Assembly (NCBI RefSeq): GCF_032193765.1
Contig: NZ_JAVBIJ010000001.1
Location: 2,294,001 to 2,358,000 of the forward strand
Direction: 5' to 3'
Source of the DNA: Rhodoferax potami
GTDB lineage: Bacteria > Pseudomonadota > Gammaproteobacteria > Burkholderiales > Burkholderiaceae_C
Length of the DNA stretch: 64,000 nt
Each line of letters opens with the position of its first letter. Position 1 is the stretch's first letter. The notes under the pieces are model-generated. The model had not been told where the DNA came from, ran no database searches, and saw only the letters and a program-made list of their open reading frames with translations. The translations under genes were made by a program, and so were the position numbers. Of the stretch, positions 55,184-64,000 are shown piece by piece.

Positions 55184-56626
55184 ATGACAGTGTTGACCCT
55201 GCAAGATTTAGCTATCCAATCCGGCGTGGCATTTGGCACCAGCGGTGCGCGCGGCAAGGTGGTGGACATGACCTCGGGCTTGTGCCACGCCTACACCACC
55301 GCGTTTTTGAACGCCGTAGTGCCCAAGGCCACCACCATTGTGCTGGGCCACGATTTGCGCCCCAGCAGCCCGGCGATTGCGGCGGCCTGCGCGGCAGCGA
55401 TTCAAAGTTTGGGTATGCAGGTGGTGTACGGTGGCGCCCTGCCCACGCCGGCACTGGCGCTGTATGCGGCGCAACTGGGCGCACCGGCGATTGTGGTCAC
55501 GGGCAGCCATATTCCGTTTGACCGCAATGGCATCAAGTTTTACCGCGAAGAAGGCGAGATCACCAAAGCCGACGAGCGCGCCATGCTGGACTTTTTGGTG
55601 GGAGTGCCCCGGGACTTGAAGCTCCCTGCCCTGCCCGCCCCCGACCCACAGGTCGAGCAGGCCTATGTGCGCCGGTATGTGGATTTCTTTGGCACTGAGG
55701 CGCTGGCGGGCGAGACGGTTGCCGTCTACGAGCACAGCAGTGTGGCGCGTGATGTGCTGCGCACTATTTTGGAGGCGCTGGGCGCAGAGGTGATTTCGCT
55801 GGGCCGAACCGATGTGTTTGTACCCATCGACACCGAGGCGGTGCGCCACGAGGATATTGAGCAGGCCCGCGAGTGGGCGGAGTTGCATGACTTTGATGCG
55901 ATTGTGTCTACCGACGGCGATGCCGATCGCCCCCTGATTGGCGACGAGCGCGGTGAGTGGCTGCGCGGCGATGTGGTGGGCATTTTGACGGCGCAGCAGC
56001 TCCAAGCGACTGCGGTAGTCACTCCCGTGAGCAGCAATAGCGCACTGGAGAGCACCCAGAGTTTTGCGCAGGTGGTGCGCACCCGGATTGGCTCGCCCTA
56101 TGTGATTGAGGGCATGCAAAACGCCGCCAAGGCGGGTGCAGAGCTGGTGGTGGGTTTTGAGGCCAATGGCGGCTTTTTGCTGGGCAGCCAGGTGCTGCGG
56201 GACGGCCGCCGCCTGGGGCCTTTGCCCACACGCGATGCGGTGCTGCCGATGCTGGCCCTGCTGTGCGGCGCCAAAGCGGGCAAGCTGAAAATGTCCGAGG
56301 TGGGTTACCGCCTGCCCAAGCGGTTTACCGCCAGCGACCGGATTCAAAACTTTGCCACTGCCAGCAGCCTGGCGCTGATCGTGCGCTTGCGCATGGACCA
56401 TGCCGCCTTGCGCGAGCTGATGGCCCCCCAAGCAGGCGAAGTGGTTTCGATCGACGAGACCGATGGTTTGCGAGTGCTGTTTGCGTCAGGCGACATCGTT
56501 CACTTGCGCCCCAGCGGCAATGCCCCCGAGCTGCGCTGCTACGCCGAGAGCACCACGGTCGATCAGGCCAAACAATTGTGCGATGACTGCCTGTTGCGGG
56601 TTCTGAAGGTGGCTGCACAGGCGTAG
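55184..56626 (+). CDS. manB: phosphomannomutase (alpha-D-phosphohexomutase family)
   Basis: The 480-residue enzyme interconverts mannose-6-P and mannose-1-P for ManC. The N-terminal FGTSGARGKVVD, the phosphoserine loop VTGSHIPFD (S108), the metal site STDGDADRPL and the phosphate-binding RPSGNAPELRCYAES are present. The phosphoserine loop is TGSH instead of the common TASH. Phosphoglucomutase activity is also possible. It begins 4 bp after ugd (start 55184). Confidence 0.9.
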   Translation: MTVLTLQDLAIQSGVAFGTSGARGKVVDMTSGLCHAYTTAFLNAVVPKATTIVLGHDLRPSSPAIAAACAAAIQSLGMQVVYGGALPTPALALYAAQLGAPAIVVTGSHIPFDRNGIKFYREEGEITKADERAMLDFLVGVPRDLKLPALPAPDPQVEQAYVRRYVDFFGTEALAGETVAVYEHSSVARDVLRTILEALGAEVISLGRTDVFVPIDTEAVRHEDIEQAREWAELHDFDAIVSTDGDADRPLIGDERGEWLRGDVVGILTAQQLQATAVVTPVSSNSALESTQSFAQVVRTRIGSPYVIEGMQNAAKAGAELVVGFEANGGFLLGSQVLRDGRRLGPLPTRDAVLPMLALLCGAKAGKLKMSEVGYRLPKRFTASDRIQNFATASSLALIVRLRMDHAALRELMAPQAGEVVSIDETDGLRVLFASGDIVHLRPSGNAPELRCYAESTTVDQAKQLCDDCLLRVLKVAAQA

Positions 56627-56731
56627 CTTGCACGCCACGGGTCAGCCAAAAGGACTATGTACAACTCTCGCGGCCGACCCTACCCTGCATACACGCTGCA
56701 ATGGTGCGGCTTTTGACTCACAGGAGAGGTT

Positions 56732-57202
56732 ATGACTATGAAAACAGCTTTAGCTGCAGTGGTGATGGCGGTTGCGTCGCTGGGAGCTCAGGCTTCCACT
56801 TCGGCCCCCGCATTGGTGACCGGTAGCTTTAACCAGGCGCTGAGCACGGTGGATGTGTTGGGCTTGTCGAACTTGACCGGCACGATTGACTATCTGGTGA
56901 GCGCAGTGGGTGCCTCGGGCACGAGCTACACCGCGAGCCCCATCGCCAACTTGACTACGTCGCTGTACAAGGGTGGCGCTCTGCAGGGTACTGCAACAGG
57001 CAGCACATTCACCTTTAGCAACTTGGGTAGCGGCACTTATTCGCTGTGGGCCTCTGGCCAAGTGTTGGGTGGCGGGTTTAATCTGGTGATCGCCCAGTAC
57101 GACGTGACGCCGGTACCCGAACCTGAGTCTTACGCCATGTTGTTGGCCGGCTTGGGAGTGATGGGCGTGATTGCCCGCCGCCGCAAGAAGGCTATGGCCT
57201 GA
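56732..57202 (+). CDS. PEP-CTERM sorting-domain protein
   Basis: This 156-residue exported protein has a signal peptide of about 21 residues (AQA|S) and a beta-rich, Ser/Thr/Gly-rich middle. The C-terminal signal is PVPEPESYAMLLAGLGVMG with a basic tail RRRKK. It has no catalytic motif. The start has AGGAGAGG upstream. It directly follows the EPS run and ends at a perfect palindromic terminator; predicted XrtB substrate. Confidence 0.9.
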   Translation: MTMKTALAAVVMAVASLGAQASTSAPALVTGSFNQALSTVDVLGLSNLTGTIDYLVSAVGASGTSYTASPIANLTTSLYKGGALQGTATGSTFTFSNLGSGTYSLWASGQVLGGGFNLVIAQYDVTPVPEPESYAMLLAGLGVMGVIARRRKKAMA

Positions 57203-57235
57203 AAGGCGCCGGCCCCACACGCTGGAGCCCCAATC

Positions 57236-57263
57236 AAAAAGGGCTGCAATTGCAGCCCTTTTT
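57236..57263. terminator. bidirectional terminator between two convergent PEP-CTERM genes
   Basis: The 28-bp sequence from AAAAAGGGCTGCAA to TTGCAGCCCTTTTT is a perfect palindrome with A- and T-runs at the ends. It serves the genes at 56732 and 57268. Confidence 0.9.
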
Positions 57264-57267
57264 GTTT

Positions 57268-57933
57268 TTAGGAGCGCTGCAGGCCCCGCGGTTGACCCCG
57301 CCGCCGGGCCACCATCACCAGGCCAAGACCCGCGAGCAAGAGCGCATAGGTTTCGGGCTCGGGTACGGGGGTAATGCTGAGTGCGATGTTGTCGACCCCC
57401 ACATAGCGCGCGTAGTTGAAGCCAATGCCACTGAACTGCACCGAGGTCAGCCCGGTAAAGCCTGCGAAATAACTGCTGTCGTAATGGGTGAAGCGGCCGG
57501 GCGTCAGCGCAAGAGGCTGGCTGGTGCTGACCATGCCACCGTAGAGCTTGGTGCCGGTTATTTGGATGCTGAGCTGGTCAGTAAGTGTGCCGCCACCGCC
57601 ACCGAGCATGCCTGCAAGGTCGAGGCTGAGCAGCGCAAATGTGCCGCTCGTACCTGGGGCAAGGCTAAGTGTTTCGCTCTGGTTGCTCAGCCCGTAGTAG
57701 GCCAAAAATTTACCGGCTGGCACGGGCTCCACCAGATACCCGGCCCCGCTGAGTACAAAGTGGGTGTTACTGCTGTGCTGCAACTGCACACCGGCAGCCA
57801 AGGTACCCGAGGGAGCAGAGAGCGCATCAAACGTGAGCGTGAGGGCTTGGGCGTGCGCTCCGGCGGAAAAGAGTAGCGCCGCAGTGGTTGCAAGTGTGGA
57901 GGCAATGGCCCGGAAGGCGCTGGGTAGCAGCAT
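57268..57933 (-). CDS. PEP-CTERM sorting-domain protein downstream of a prepilin gene
   Basis: The 221-residue protein starts at MLLPSAFRAIAS (57933), with GGGAG about 8 bp upstream. It has a signal peptide (about 1-29, AHA|Q), a beta-sandwich-like body with a Gly run (LGGGGGTLTD) and VGVDNIALSI, and a C-terminal PVPEPETYALLLAGLGL signal with RRRGQ. The body resembles other PEP-CTERM proteins of unknown function. It lies 23 bp after the prepilin-like gene on the same strand, so the two are probably one transcript. Confidence 0.88.
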   Translation of the reverse strand: MLLPSAFRAIASTLATTAALLFSAGAHAQALTLTFDALSAPSGTLAAGVQLQHSSNTHFVLSGAGYLVEPVPAGKFLAYYGLSNQSETLSLAPGTSGTFALLSLDLAGMLGGGGGTLTDQLSIQITGTKLYGGMVSTSQPLALTPGRFTHYDSSYFAGFTGLTSVQFSGIGFNYARYVGVDNIALSITPVPEPETYALLLAGLGLVMVARRRGQPRGLQRS

Positions 57934-57956
57934 AAAGGTCTCCCGAAAAATATGTA

Positions 57957-58352
57957 TCAAAGAATGCCGATCAAGGTGGCGTTGGCTGTAGTGCCGTTGG
58001 GGCCGTTCAGGGTGCAAACGACGGTCTCCCCGTCGGGCACCGGCAAGGGCAGCCCGCCGCCCAAGCTGTAGTTGGCAGGCAGGCCCCCTTGCAGGAGCAA
58101 GGCGCCGTCTGCGCAATCGGTAACCGCAACGCCTTTGCTGGCGTTGGCCTTGCGGGTGGCCACATTGATGGCAGCCCCGGCGGAGATGGCACCTGCCACG
58201 CCTTGGGTGGCGGCGGTTTGGGCGTCGCTGCGCAAATCGACAAACTTGGGGATGGCCACGGCAGACAAGATGCCGAGGATGACGATCACCATGACGAGCT
58301 CAATCAGGGTGAAACCGGTTTGCGGGTGACGGGAGTTCGATAAAGCGCGCAT
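57957..58352 (-). CDS. type IV prepilin-like protein (N-terminal methylation motif)
   Basis: The 131-residue protein has a short basic leader and the class III signal [19 protein letters not shown], with the conserved Glu at +5. A globular domain (about 40-131) follows, with two cysteines (DCADGA, VVCTLN) that could form a disulfide. It resembles MshA/GspG-type minor pilins. It lies upstream of a PEP-CTERM gene on the same strand. pilB and pilC start 3.7 kb away on the other strand. Confidence 0.87.
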   Translation of the reverse strand: MRALSNSRHPQTGFTLIELVMVIVILGILSAVAIPKFVDLRSDAQTAATQGVAGAISAGAAINVATRKANASKGVAVTDCADGALLLQGGLPANYSLGGGLPLPVPDGETVVCTLNGPNGTTANATLIGIL

Positions 58353-58461
58353 GGTGGGCTGAAATGCAAGGCTGTAACCAGTTGTTACAGGATAGTACGC
58401 AGGCGCAGCGAGGAAGGGAATAGTCCGGATGGATGAGCCGAATGGACTAACGACAGTCGTT

Positions 58462-58492
58462 TTGCGAGCGCGGGTGCGCCTCGAAAGATAAT
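58462..58492 (+). promoter_or_regulatory. possible promoter of rmlBDAC
   Basis: TTGCGA (58462-58467) and GATAAT (58487-58492) are separated by 19 bp, slightly long for a sigma-70 promoter. They lie 33 bp before the rmlB ATG, in the 172-bp spacer where the prepilin promoter must also lie. Confidence 0.3.
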
Positions 58493-58524
58493 CAGGGCTG
58501 CAACCCCTATGCGAGAAAGCCACC

Positions 58525-59589
58525 ATGACGATTCTGGTTACCGGCGGCGCCGGCTTTATCGGCAGCAACTTTGTGCTGGATTGGTTGGCCGAGACCCACG
58601 AAACGGTGGTCAACCTGGATAAGCTGACCTACGCCGGCAACTTGCAAAACCTGGCCACGGTGGCTGACAACCCGTTTCACATTTTTGTGCAAGGCGACAT
58701 TGGCGATGCGGAACTGATCACCCGCTTGCTACAAGAACACCAGCCCCGGGCTGTGCTGAACTTTGCCGCAGAGAGCCATGTGGACCGCTCTATCCATGGG
58801 CCTGGAGAGTTTATTCAGACCAATATTGTGGGCACCTTTCACTTGCTGGAAAGCGTGCGCGCTTACTGGGGTGCTCTGGGAGCGGACGTCAAAGCGGCCT
58901 TCCGGTTTTTGCATGTCTCCACGGACGAGGTGTACGGCTCTTTGGCCAAGACGGACCCGGCTTTTGCAGAAACCAACCGCTACGAGCCCAATAGTCCGTA
59001 TAGCGCGAGCAAAGCCGCTAGCGACCACTTGGTCCGTGCGTATCACCATACCTATGGCCTGCCGGTACTGACCACCCACTGCAGCAATAACTACGGGCCT
59101 TACCAATTTCCGGAAAAGCTGATTCCGCTGCTGATCGTCAATGCGCAAGCCGGCAAGCCTTTGCCGGTGTATGGGGACGGTCAGCAAATCCGCGATTGGC
59201 TGTATGTCAAAGACCACTGCAGCGCCATTCGCCGCGTGCTTGAGGCGGGCGTGCTTGGTGAAACCTATAACGTGGGTGGCTGGAATGAAAAGCCGAACCT
59301 CGATATCGTGCACACCGTCTGCGCCTTGCTGGACGAACTCAAGCCGCGCGCGGACGGCAAGCCATACAAAGAGCAAATCACCTTTGTGACCGACCGGCCC
59401 GGGCATGACCGCCGCTATGCGATTGACGCCCGCAAAATTGAGCAGCAATTGGACTGGAAACCGGCAGAGACGTTTGAGACCGGCATCCGCAAAACGGTGC
59501 AGTGGTACCTGGACAACCCGCAGTGGGTGGATAACGTGTTGAGCGGCGGCTACCGAGTCGCAGCATCCAACGCCAAGGCGGCAGCATGA
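58525..59589 (+). CDS. rmlB: dTDP-glucose 4,6-dehydratase
   Basis: RmlB performs the second step of dTDP-L-rhamnose synthesis. The 354-residue SDR protein has [33 protein letters not shown] and [15 protein letters not shown] (YxxxK). It is first in rmlB-D-A-C, which overlap or abut. The start has a GAGAAAG ribosome site. Confidence 0.96.
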   Translation: MTILVTGGAGFIGSNFVLDWLAETHETVVNLDKLTYAGNLQNLATVADNPFHIFVQGDIGDAELITRLLQEHQPRAVLNFAAESHVDRSIHGPGEFIQTNIVGTFHLLESVRAYWGALGADVKAAFRFLHVSTDEVYGSLAKTDPAFAETNRYEPNSPYSASKAASDHLVRAYHHTYGLPVLTTHCSNNYGPYQFPEKLIPLLIVNAQAGKPLPVYGDGQQIRDWLYVKDHCSAIRRVLEAGVLGETYNVGGWNEKPNLDIVHTVCALLDELKPRADGKPYKEQITFVTDRPGHDRRYAIDARKIEQQLDWKPAETFETGIRKTVQWYLDNPQWVDNVLSGGYRVAASNAKAAA

Positions 59590-60491
59590 AGATTTTGCTA
59601 TTTGGACGTGGCGGCCAAGTAGGCTGGGAATTACAGCGGTCTTTGAGCGTGCTGGGTGAGGTAGTGGCCCTGGACTTTAACGCGAGCCAGAACCCACAAG
59701 GCTTGTGCGGCGACTTTACGGATTTGGCGGGCTTGGAACGCACGGTAGAGGCAGTGCGCCCAGACGTGATCGTCAATGCGGCTGCGCACACTGCTGTCGA
59801 CAAAGCTGAGAGCGAACCAGAGCTTGCAAAAACCATTAATGCCCTAGCGCCCGCAGCTCTTGCGCAAGCAGCTATCAAAACAGGAGCATGGCTGATTCAC
59901 TACAGCACAGACTATGTGTTTGATGGCAGTGGCATCAGCCTTTGGACCGAGGCCGATGCCACGGGCCCTTTGAGTGTGTACGGCCAGACCAAGCTTGAAG
60001 GCGAACAGGCGGTTGCCTTGAACCCCAAGCATTTGATTTTGCGCACCAGCTGGGTATATGCAACCCGGGGTGGCAACTTTGCCAAGACTATGCTGCGCCT
60101 GGCGGGTGAGCGCGAGTCGCTGACGGTGATTAACGACCAATTCGGCGCCCCCACCTCGGCAGAGTTGTTGGCCGATGTGACGGCCCATGCCTTACGCACC
60201 CTGCAAACCCGCCCAGAATTGGCGGGTCTGTATCACTGCGTTGCTGCCGGGGAGACCACTTGGCACGGCTATGCGCAGTTTGTACTGGCTGAGGCGGCAG
60301 CTTTGGGGCTGCCACTTAAAGCCACCGCGGACAAGGTGCCCCCCACCCCGACAAGCAGTTACCCCACACCGGCCAAGCGGCCGCTGAACTCGCGCTTGGA
60401 CACCCGCAAGCTGCAAGCCGCGTTTGGCTTGACTCTGCCCCACTGGCAAGCGGGCGTGAAACGTATGTTGATTGAGATATCAGGGAAGTAA
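59586..60491 (+). CDS. rmlD: dTDP-4-dehydrorhamnose reductase
   Basis: RmlD makes dTDP-L-rhamnose in the last step. The 301-residue protein has [36 protein letters not shown] and [10 protein letters not shown] sequence matching the dispersed repeat (59841-59886) encodes [13 protein letters not shown], but that region is also conserved in RmlD proteins, so it may be chance. The start overlaps rmlB by 4 bp. Confidence 0.95.
   Translation: MKILLFGRGGQVGWELQRSLSVLGEVVALDFNASQNPQGLCGDFTDLAGLERTVEAVRPDVIVNAAAHTAVDKAESEPELAKTINALAPAALAQAAIKTGAWLIHYSTDYVFDGSGISLWTEADATGPLSVYGQTKLEGEQAVALNPKHLILRTSWVYATRGGNFAKTMLRLAGERESLTVINDQFGAPTSAELLADVTAHALRTLQTRPELAGLYHCVAAGETTWHGYAQFVLAEAAALGLPLKATADKVPPTPTSSYPTPAKRPLNSRLDTRKLQAAFGLTLPHWQAGVKRMLIEISGK
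59841..59886 (-). repeat. possible dispersed repeat, copy G (inside rmlD)
   Basis: Minus-strand reading is TGTTTTGATAGCTGC then TTGCGCAAGAGCTGCGGGCGCTAGGGC. The pattern fits the family, but the encoded residues are conserved in RmlD, so coincidence is possible. Confidence 0.45.
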
Positions 60492-60495
60492 AACA

Positions 60496-61407
60496 ATGAA
60501 CACACCATCGCACAACACCGGTGCCAAAGCCCGCAAGGGCATTATTTTGGCGGGGGGGACCGGTATTCGCCTGTACCCCGCAACCCAGGCTGTCAGCAAG
60601 CAGCTGCTGCCGATCTACGACAAGCCCATGATTTACTACCCCTTGAGTGTGCTGCTGCTGGCAGGCATCAAGGAGGTGCTGGTGATCAGCACGCCGCAAG
60701 ACACCCCCCGGTTTGAGCAGTTGCTGGGCGACGGCAGCCAGTGGGGTGTTCACATTGAATACGCGGTGCAGCCCTCACCGGACGGGTTGGCACAGGCGTT
60801 TTTGATTGGTGAAAAGTTTCTGGACAGTGCCCCCTGCGCGATGGTGCTGGGCGACAACATCTTTTACGGGCACGATTTCGTGGGGTTGCTGCAGAACGCC
60901 ACCGCGCAAACGAGCGGTGCTACCGTGTTTGCCTATGCGGTCAATGACCCGGAGCGCTATGGCGTGGTGGAGTTCGACGCAGCGGGTAAGGCTATCAGCC
61001 TGGAAGAAAAACCCAAGGCCCCGAAGTCGCGCTATGCAGTGACCGGCCTGTATTTTTATGACGCCAACGTGGTTGAGATGGCCAAGCAGGTAAAGCCCTC
61101 TGCCCGGGGCGAGTTGGAGATTACCGACCTGAATCGCATGTACCTGGAGCGTGGCGCATTAGATGTACAGACCATGGGCCGCGGCTATGCGTGGCTGGAC
61201 ACAGGAACCCATGAATCGATGCTGGAGGCGAGCCAGTTCATCCACACCATTGAAAACCGCCAAGGCCTGAAGGTGGCTTGCCCTGAGGAGATTGCGTGGC
61301 GTAGCGGGTGGATTGACGATGCGCAATTACAAGTGTTAGCGCAGTCGTTGGCAAAGTCAGGCTACGGCCAGTACCTGCTGCGTTTGTTGAAAGAAAAGGT
61401 TTTTTGA
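60496..61407 (+). CDS. rmlA: glucose-1-phosphate thymidylyltransferase
   Basis: RmlA makes dTDP-glucose, the first step of the rhamnose pathway. The 303-residue protein has [28 protein letters not shown] and [20 protein letters not shown]. The nucleotide-binding loop reads [12 protein letters not shown] where the usual form is GGSGTRL, so the Thr before Arg is Ile here. The ATG at 60496 with AGGGAAG upstream is chosen. It begins just after rmlD and overlaps rmlC by one base. Confidence 0.93.
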   Translation: MNTPSHNTGAKARKGIILAGGTGIRLYPATQAVSKQLLPIYDKPMIYYPLSVLLLAGIKEVLVISTPQDTPRFEQLLGDGSQWGVHIEYAVQPSPDGLAQAFLIGEKFLDSAPCAMVLGDNIFYGHDFVGLLQNATAQTSGATVFAYAVNDPERYGVVEFDAAGKAISLEEKPKAPKSRYAVTGLYFYDANVVEMAKQVKPSARGELEITDLNRMYLERGALDVQTMGRGYAWLDTGTHESMLEASQFIHTIENRQGLKVACPEEIAWRSGWIDDAQLQVLAQSLAKSGYGQYLLRLLKEKVF

Positions 61408-61943
61408 TGCAAGTCACCCGAACTGCTATTGCAGATGTGTTGCTGCTGGAGCCCAAAGTATTTGGGGATGAGCGCGGCTTTTTCTTTGAGAGCTTTAACG
61501 AGCGCGTGTTTCGTGAGGTCACCGGAGTGACATTGCCCTTTGTGCAAGATAACCACTCCAAGTCAGGCTATGGCGTGCTGCGCGGGCTGCACTACCAAAC
61601 CCAAAACCCCCAAGGCAAACTGGTGCGGGTGGCTCAGGGCGAGGTTTTTGATGTGGCCGTAGATATTCGGCCTGAATCTCCGACCTACGGAAAATGGGTG
61701 GGCGAGATACTCTCTGCCGCGAACAAGCGGCAACTGTGGGTGCCACCGGGACTGGCGCATGGTTTTGTGGTTTTGTCGGAAACCGCTGAGTTTTTGTACA
61801 AAACCACCGACTACTACGCGCCTGCTTTTGAGAAATGTATTGCCTGGAATGACCCTACTTTGGCGATCGAATGGCCTGCCATGTCTATAGCGCCCAAGTT
61901 GTCAGCCAAGGACATGGCCGGGGATTCTTTCACCTCGGTGTGA
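61407..61943 (+). CDS. rmlC: dTDP-4-dehydrorhamnose 3,5-epimerase
   Basis: The 178-residue cupin-fold epimerase has FFFESFNERVF, VLRGLHYQTQNPQGKLVRV with the catalytic His, and AHGFVVLSETAEFLYKTTDYY. It acts between RmlB and RmlD. The start overlaps the rmlA stop (TGATG). It completes rmlBDAC. Confidence 0.96.
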   Translation: MQVTRTAIADVLLLEPKVFGDERGFFFESFNERVFREVTGVTLPFVQDNHSKSGYGVLRGLHYQTQNPQGKLVRVAQGEVFDVAVDIRPESPTYGKWVGEILSAANKRQLWVPPGLAHGFVVLSETAEFLYKTTDYYAPAFEKCIAWNDPTLAIEWPAMSIAPKLSAKDMAGDSFTSV

Positions 61944-62030
61944 AAAGCGCCACGCTTGGGGGTCGAAAATTCGTAACTGGGTGATTCCGGCGCCCTGCGA
62001 ATGCGTGGCTTGCGCTATCCTTCACGGCTT

Positions 62031-63764
62031 ATGGCATCCGCTGATTCATTGACCCGCGACCCCGCTTCTGTTGCCCTGCCGGGAATTGGCAGGGCGCTGG
62101 TGCTAGCCGGCAAGCTTCCCCAGCAAACGGCTGAAGAAATCTACCGCAAAGCGCTGTTGAGCAAAAACAGTTTTATGGCGGAATTGGTGGGGTCGGCGGC
62201 GGTATCGTCGTTGGATCTGGCACAAACCCTGTCTGCAGCCTTTGCGGCACCGCTACTGGACCTCGATGCAGTCGATGTGCAACGCCTGCCCAAGGGCCTG
62301 CTAGACGCCAAGATTTGCACGGAATTCAGGGTGTTGGTGCTGAGCAAGCGCGGTAACCGCTTGATCATTGCTACCGCAGACCCTTCAGACCAGCAGGCTG
62401 CGGAGCGCATCAAGTTTGCGACCCAGATGGGTTTTGACTGGGTTATTGCGGAGTACGACAAGCTCTCTAAGATTGTGGACGCCAATACGGTCACTGCGAC
62501 CGAGGCGATGGAAGAGATCATTGGTGGCGACTTCGAGTTTGATGAAGCCGCTGCCGAGTCCGCTGTTGAGACTACCCAAGCGGCGACCGCGGATGTCGAA
62601 GATGCACCGGTGGTGCGTTTCCTGCACAAAATGCTAATGGATGCGTTCAGCATGCGGGCCTCGGACTTGCACTTTGAGCCCTACGAGCACCAGTACCGGG
62701 TGCGCTTCCGCATTGACGGGGAATTGCGCGAAATAGCCAGCCCACCGATTGCGATCAAAGACAAGCTGGCCTCACGGATCAAGGTGATCTCGCGGATGGA
62801 TATTTCGGAGAAGCGGGTCCCGCAAGACGGCCGTATGAAGCTCAAGGTGGGCGCGGACCGGGTGATTGACTTCCGGGTCAGCACACTGCCGACGCTGTTT
62901 GGCGAAAAGATTGTGATCCGTATCCTGGACCCGAGCAGTGCCAAGCTGGGCATTGATGCGCTGGGCTACGAGGCCGAGGAAAAAGAACGCCTGCTCAAGG
63001 CAATTGGACGGCCTTACGGGATGATTCTGGTTACCGGGCCTACGGGTTCCGGCAAAACGGTGTCGCTGTACACCTGCCTGAATATGCTGAACCAGCCGGG
63101 GGTGAACATTGCCACGGCGGAGGACCCCTCCGAAATCAACTTGCCGGGTGTCAACCAGGTGAACGTGAATGAAAAGGCGGGGCTGACCTTTGCTGCGGCG
63201 CTGAAGTCGTTTTTGCGGCAGGATCCGGACATCATCATGGTGGGTGAAATCCGGGACCTGGAAACGGCGGACATTTCGATCAAGGCGGCGCAAACCGGCC
63301 ACTTGGTACTGTCGACCTTGCACACCAACGATGCCCCGACAACGCTCACGCGGATGCGGAACATGGGCATTCAGCCGTTCAACATTGCATCCAGCGTCAT
63401 TTTGATCACTGCGCAGCGCTTGGCGCGGCGTTTGTGCGGGCAATGCAAGCAACCGGCCGATGTGCCGGAGTTGGCGCTACTGGACGCTGGATTCAAGCAG
63501 GCTGATCTGGATGGGAGCTGGAAGCCTTATCGGGCAGTGGGTTGCTCGGCTTGCAACAACGGATACAAAGGCCGGGTGGGCATCTACCAAGTGATGCCCA
63601 TCAGTGAAGAGATTCAACGCATTATTTTGCGTGATGGCAGTGCAATGGATATCGCCGCCCAGTCAGAGTTGGAGGGCGTGCGCTCGTTGCGTCAGTCCGG
63701 CTTGCACAAAGTGAAACAAGGGCTGACTTCGTTGGAAGAAGTGCTTGCTGTGACCAACGAGTAA
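62031..63764 (+). CDS. pilB: type IV pilus assembly ATPase PilB
   Basis: PilB is the hexameric ATPase for pilus extension. The 577-residue protein has an N-terminal GspE/MshEN-type domain (about 20-165) and a catalytic domain with Walker A GPTGSGKT (about 336-343). The Asp and His boxes are present (GEIRDLET, LVLSTLHTNDAPTT). A zinc tetracysteine site is formed by CGQC and CSAC. The start at 62031 (MASADSLTRDP) is preferred over an upstream in-frame ATG. It begins a pil cluster that runs out of the window. Confidence 0.95.
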   Translation: MASADSLTRDPASVALPGIGRALVLAGKLPQQTAEEIYRKALLSKNSFMAELVGSAAVSSLDLAQTLSAAFAAPLLDLDAVDVQRLPKGLLDAKICTEFRVLVLSKRGNRLIIATADPSDQQAAERIKFATQMGFDWVIAEYDKLSKIVDANTVTATEAMEEIIGGDFEFDEAAAESAVETTQAATADVEDAPVVRFLHKMLMDAFSMRASDLHFEPYEHQYRVRFRIDGELREIASPPIAIKDKLASRIKVISRMDISEKRVPQDGRMKLKVGADRVIDFRVSTLPTLFGEKIVIRILDPSSAKLGIDALGYEAEEKERLLKAIGRPYGMILVTGPTGSGKTVSLYTCLNMLNQPGVNIATAEDPSEINLPGVNQVNVNEKAGLTFAAALKSFLRQDPDIIMVGEIRDLETADISIKAAQTGHLVLSTLHTNDAPTTLTRMRNMGIQPFNIASSVILITAQRLARRLCGQCKQPADVPELALLDAGFKQADLDGSWKPYRAVGCSACNNGYKGRVGIYQVMPISEEIQRIILRDGSAMDIAAQSELEGVRSLRQSGLHKVKQGLTSLEEVLAVTNE

Positions 63765-63785
63765 AAGGGCAACCCCGGGAGATCT

Positions 63786-64000
63786 ATGGCAACAGGAAAA
63801 TCTGCGCCCACCAAAGACGTGGTTTTTGAATGGGAAGGCAAAGACCGCAACGGCAAGCAAGTCCGGGGCGAGACGCGGGCCGTGGGTGAAAACCAAGTGA
63901 AGTCCATGTTGCGCCGACAAGGCGTTACGCCGACCAAAATCAAAAAGCGGCGCATGCGCTCGGGCAAATCGATCAAGCCCAAAGACATGGCGATCTTTAC
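63786..64000 (+). CDS. pilC: type IV pilus inner-membrane platform protein PilC (partial, 5' end)
   Basis: The first 71 codons are present: an N-terminal region with VFEWEGKDRNGKQVRGE and LRRQGVTPTKIKKRR, typical of PilC/GspF proteins, which anchor PilB. It begins 21 bp after pilB. The remainder, including membrane helices, is beyond the window. Confidence 0.9.
   Translation, partial: MATGKSAPTKDVVFEWEGKDRNGKQVRGETRAVGENQVKSMLRRQGVTPTKIKKRRMRSGKSIKPKDMAIF

Overview
The window looks like a chromosome segment of a GC-rich betaproteobacterium of the order Burkholderiales, most likely Comamonadaceae (Rhodoferax/Curvibacter-like). The evidence is gene content and order (ugpBAECQ; hemA/prfA/prmC/grxD; ispB-rplU-rpmA-obgE-proB), a complete XrtB-type exosortase/EPS cluster, and a short dispersed repeat that I associate from memory with this family. 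No rRNA, tRNA, CRISPR array, insertion sequence or phage gene was seen.

Positions 1-8.2 kb hold the 5' part of a large FAD/Fe-S oxidoreductase (minus strand) and a divergent glycerol-3-phosphate uptake operon (ugpB-A-E-C-Q), which ends against a convergent HAD phosphatase. Positions 8.8-31.2 kb are mostly housekeeping: glutamyl-tRNA reductase, release factor 1 and its methylase, leucine and proline biosynthesis, a SlyD-type isomerase, a monothiol glutaredoxin, a GGDEF-EAL protein, prolyl-tRNA synthetase, RppH, the L21/L27/ObgE ribosome block and polyprenyl diphosphate synthase. A chemoreceptor lies between prfA and prmC beside a 90-bp element with 24-bp inverted ends.

Positions 28-62 kb form an exopolysaccharide/protein-sorting island. 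Two sugar nucleotidyltransferases (manC and a relative) diverge from epsA-B-L-D-E-F-G-xrtB-epsI. The long co-directional run continues with GDP-fucose synthesis (gmd, fcl), a flippase, six glycosyltransferases, a polymerase-like membrane protein, a PslG-like glycosidase, GDP-mannose hydrolase, UDP-glucose dehydrogenase and phosphomannomutase. Three PEP-CTERM proteins, the predicted substrates of the exosortase, flank the run. One of them lies directly downstream of a type IV prepilin-like gene. rmlBDAC (dTDP-rhamnose) follows, then pilB and the start of pilC. Genes between about 45.5 and 50 kb are clearly AT-rich and look like an exchanged cassette.

Working together, EpsB would start the repeat unit on undecaprenyl phosphate. 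The glycosyltransferases would extend it with mannose-, fucose-, rhamnose- and glucuronate-derived sugars. Wzx and the polymerase would flip and polymerise it. EpsF/G/E/L would set its length and export it, while XrtB processes PEP-CTERM proteins that may associate with the matrix. The most unusual observations are a palindromic ~50-bp repeat family (seven copies, three or four of them inside reading frames, one apparently adding about 19 residues to UgpQ), an exact 17-bp CRP-like dyad shared by epsA and a PEP-CTERM gene, and the prepilin/PEP-CTERM pair.
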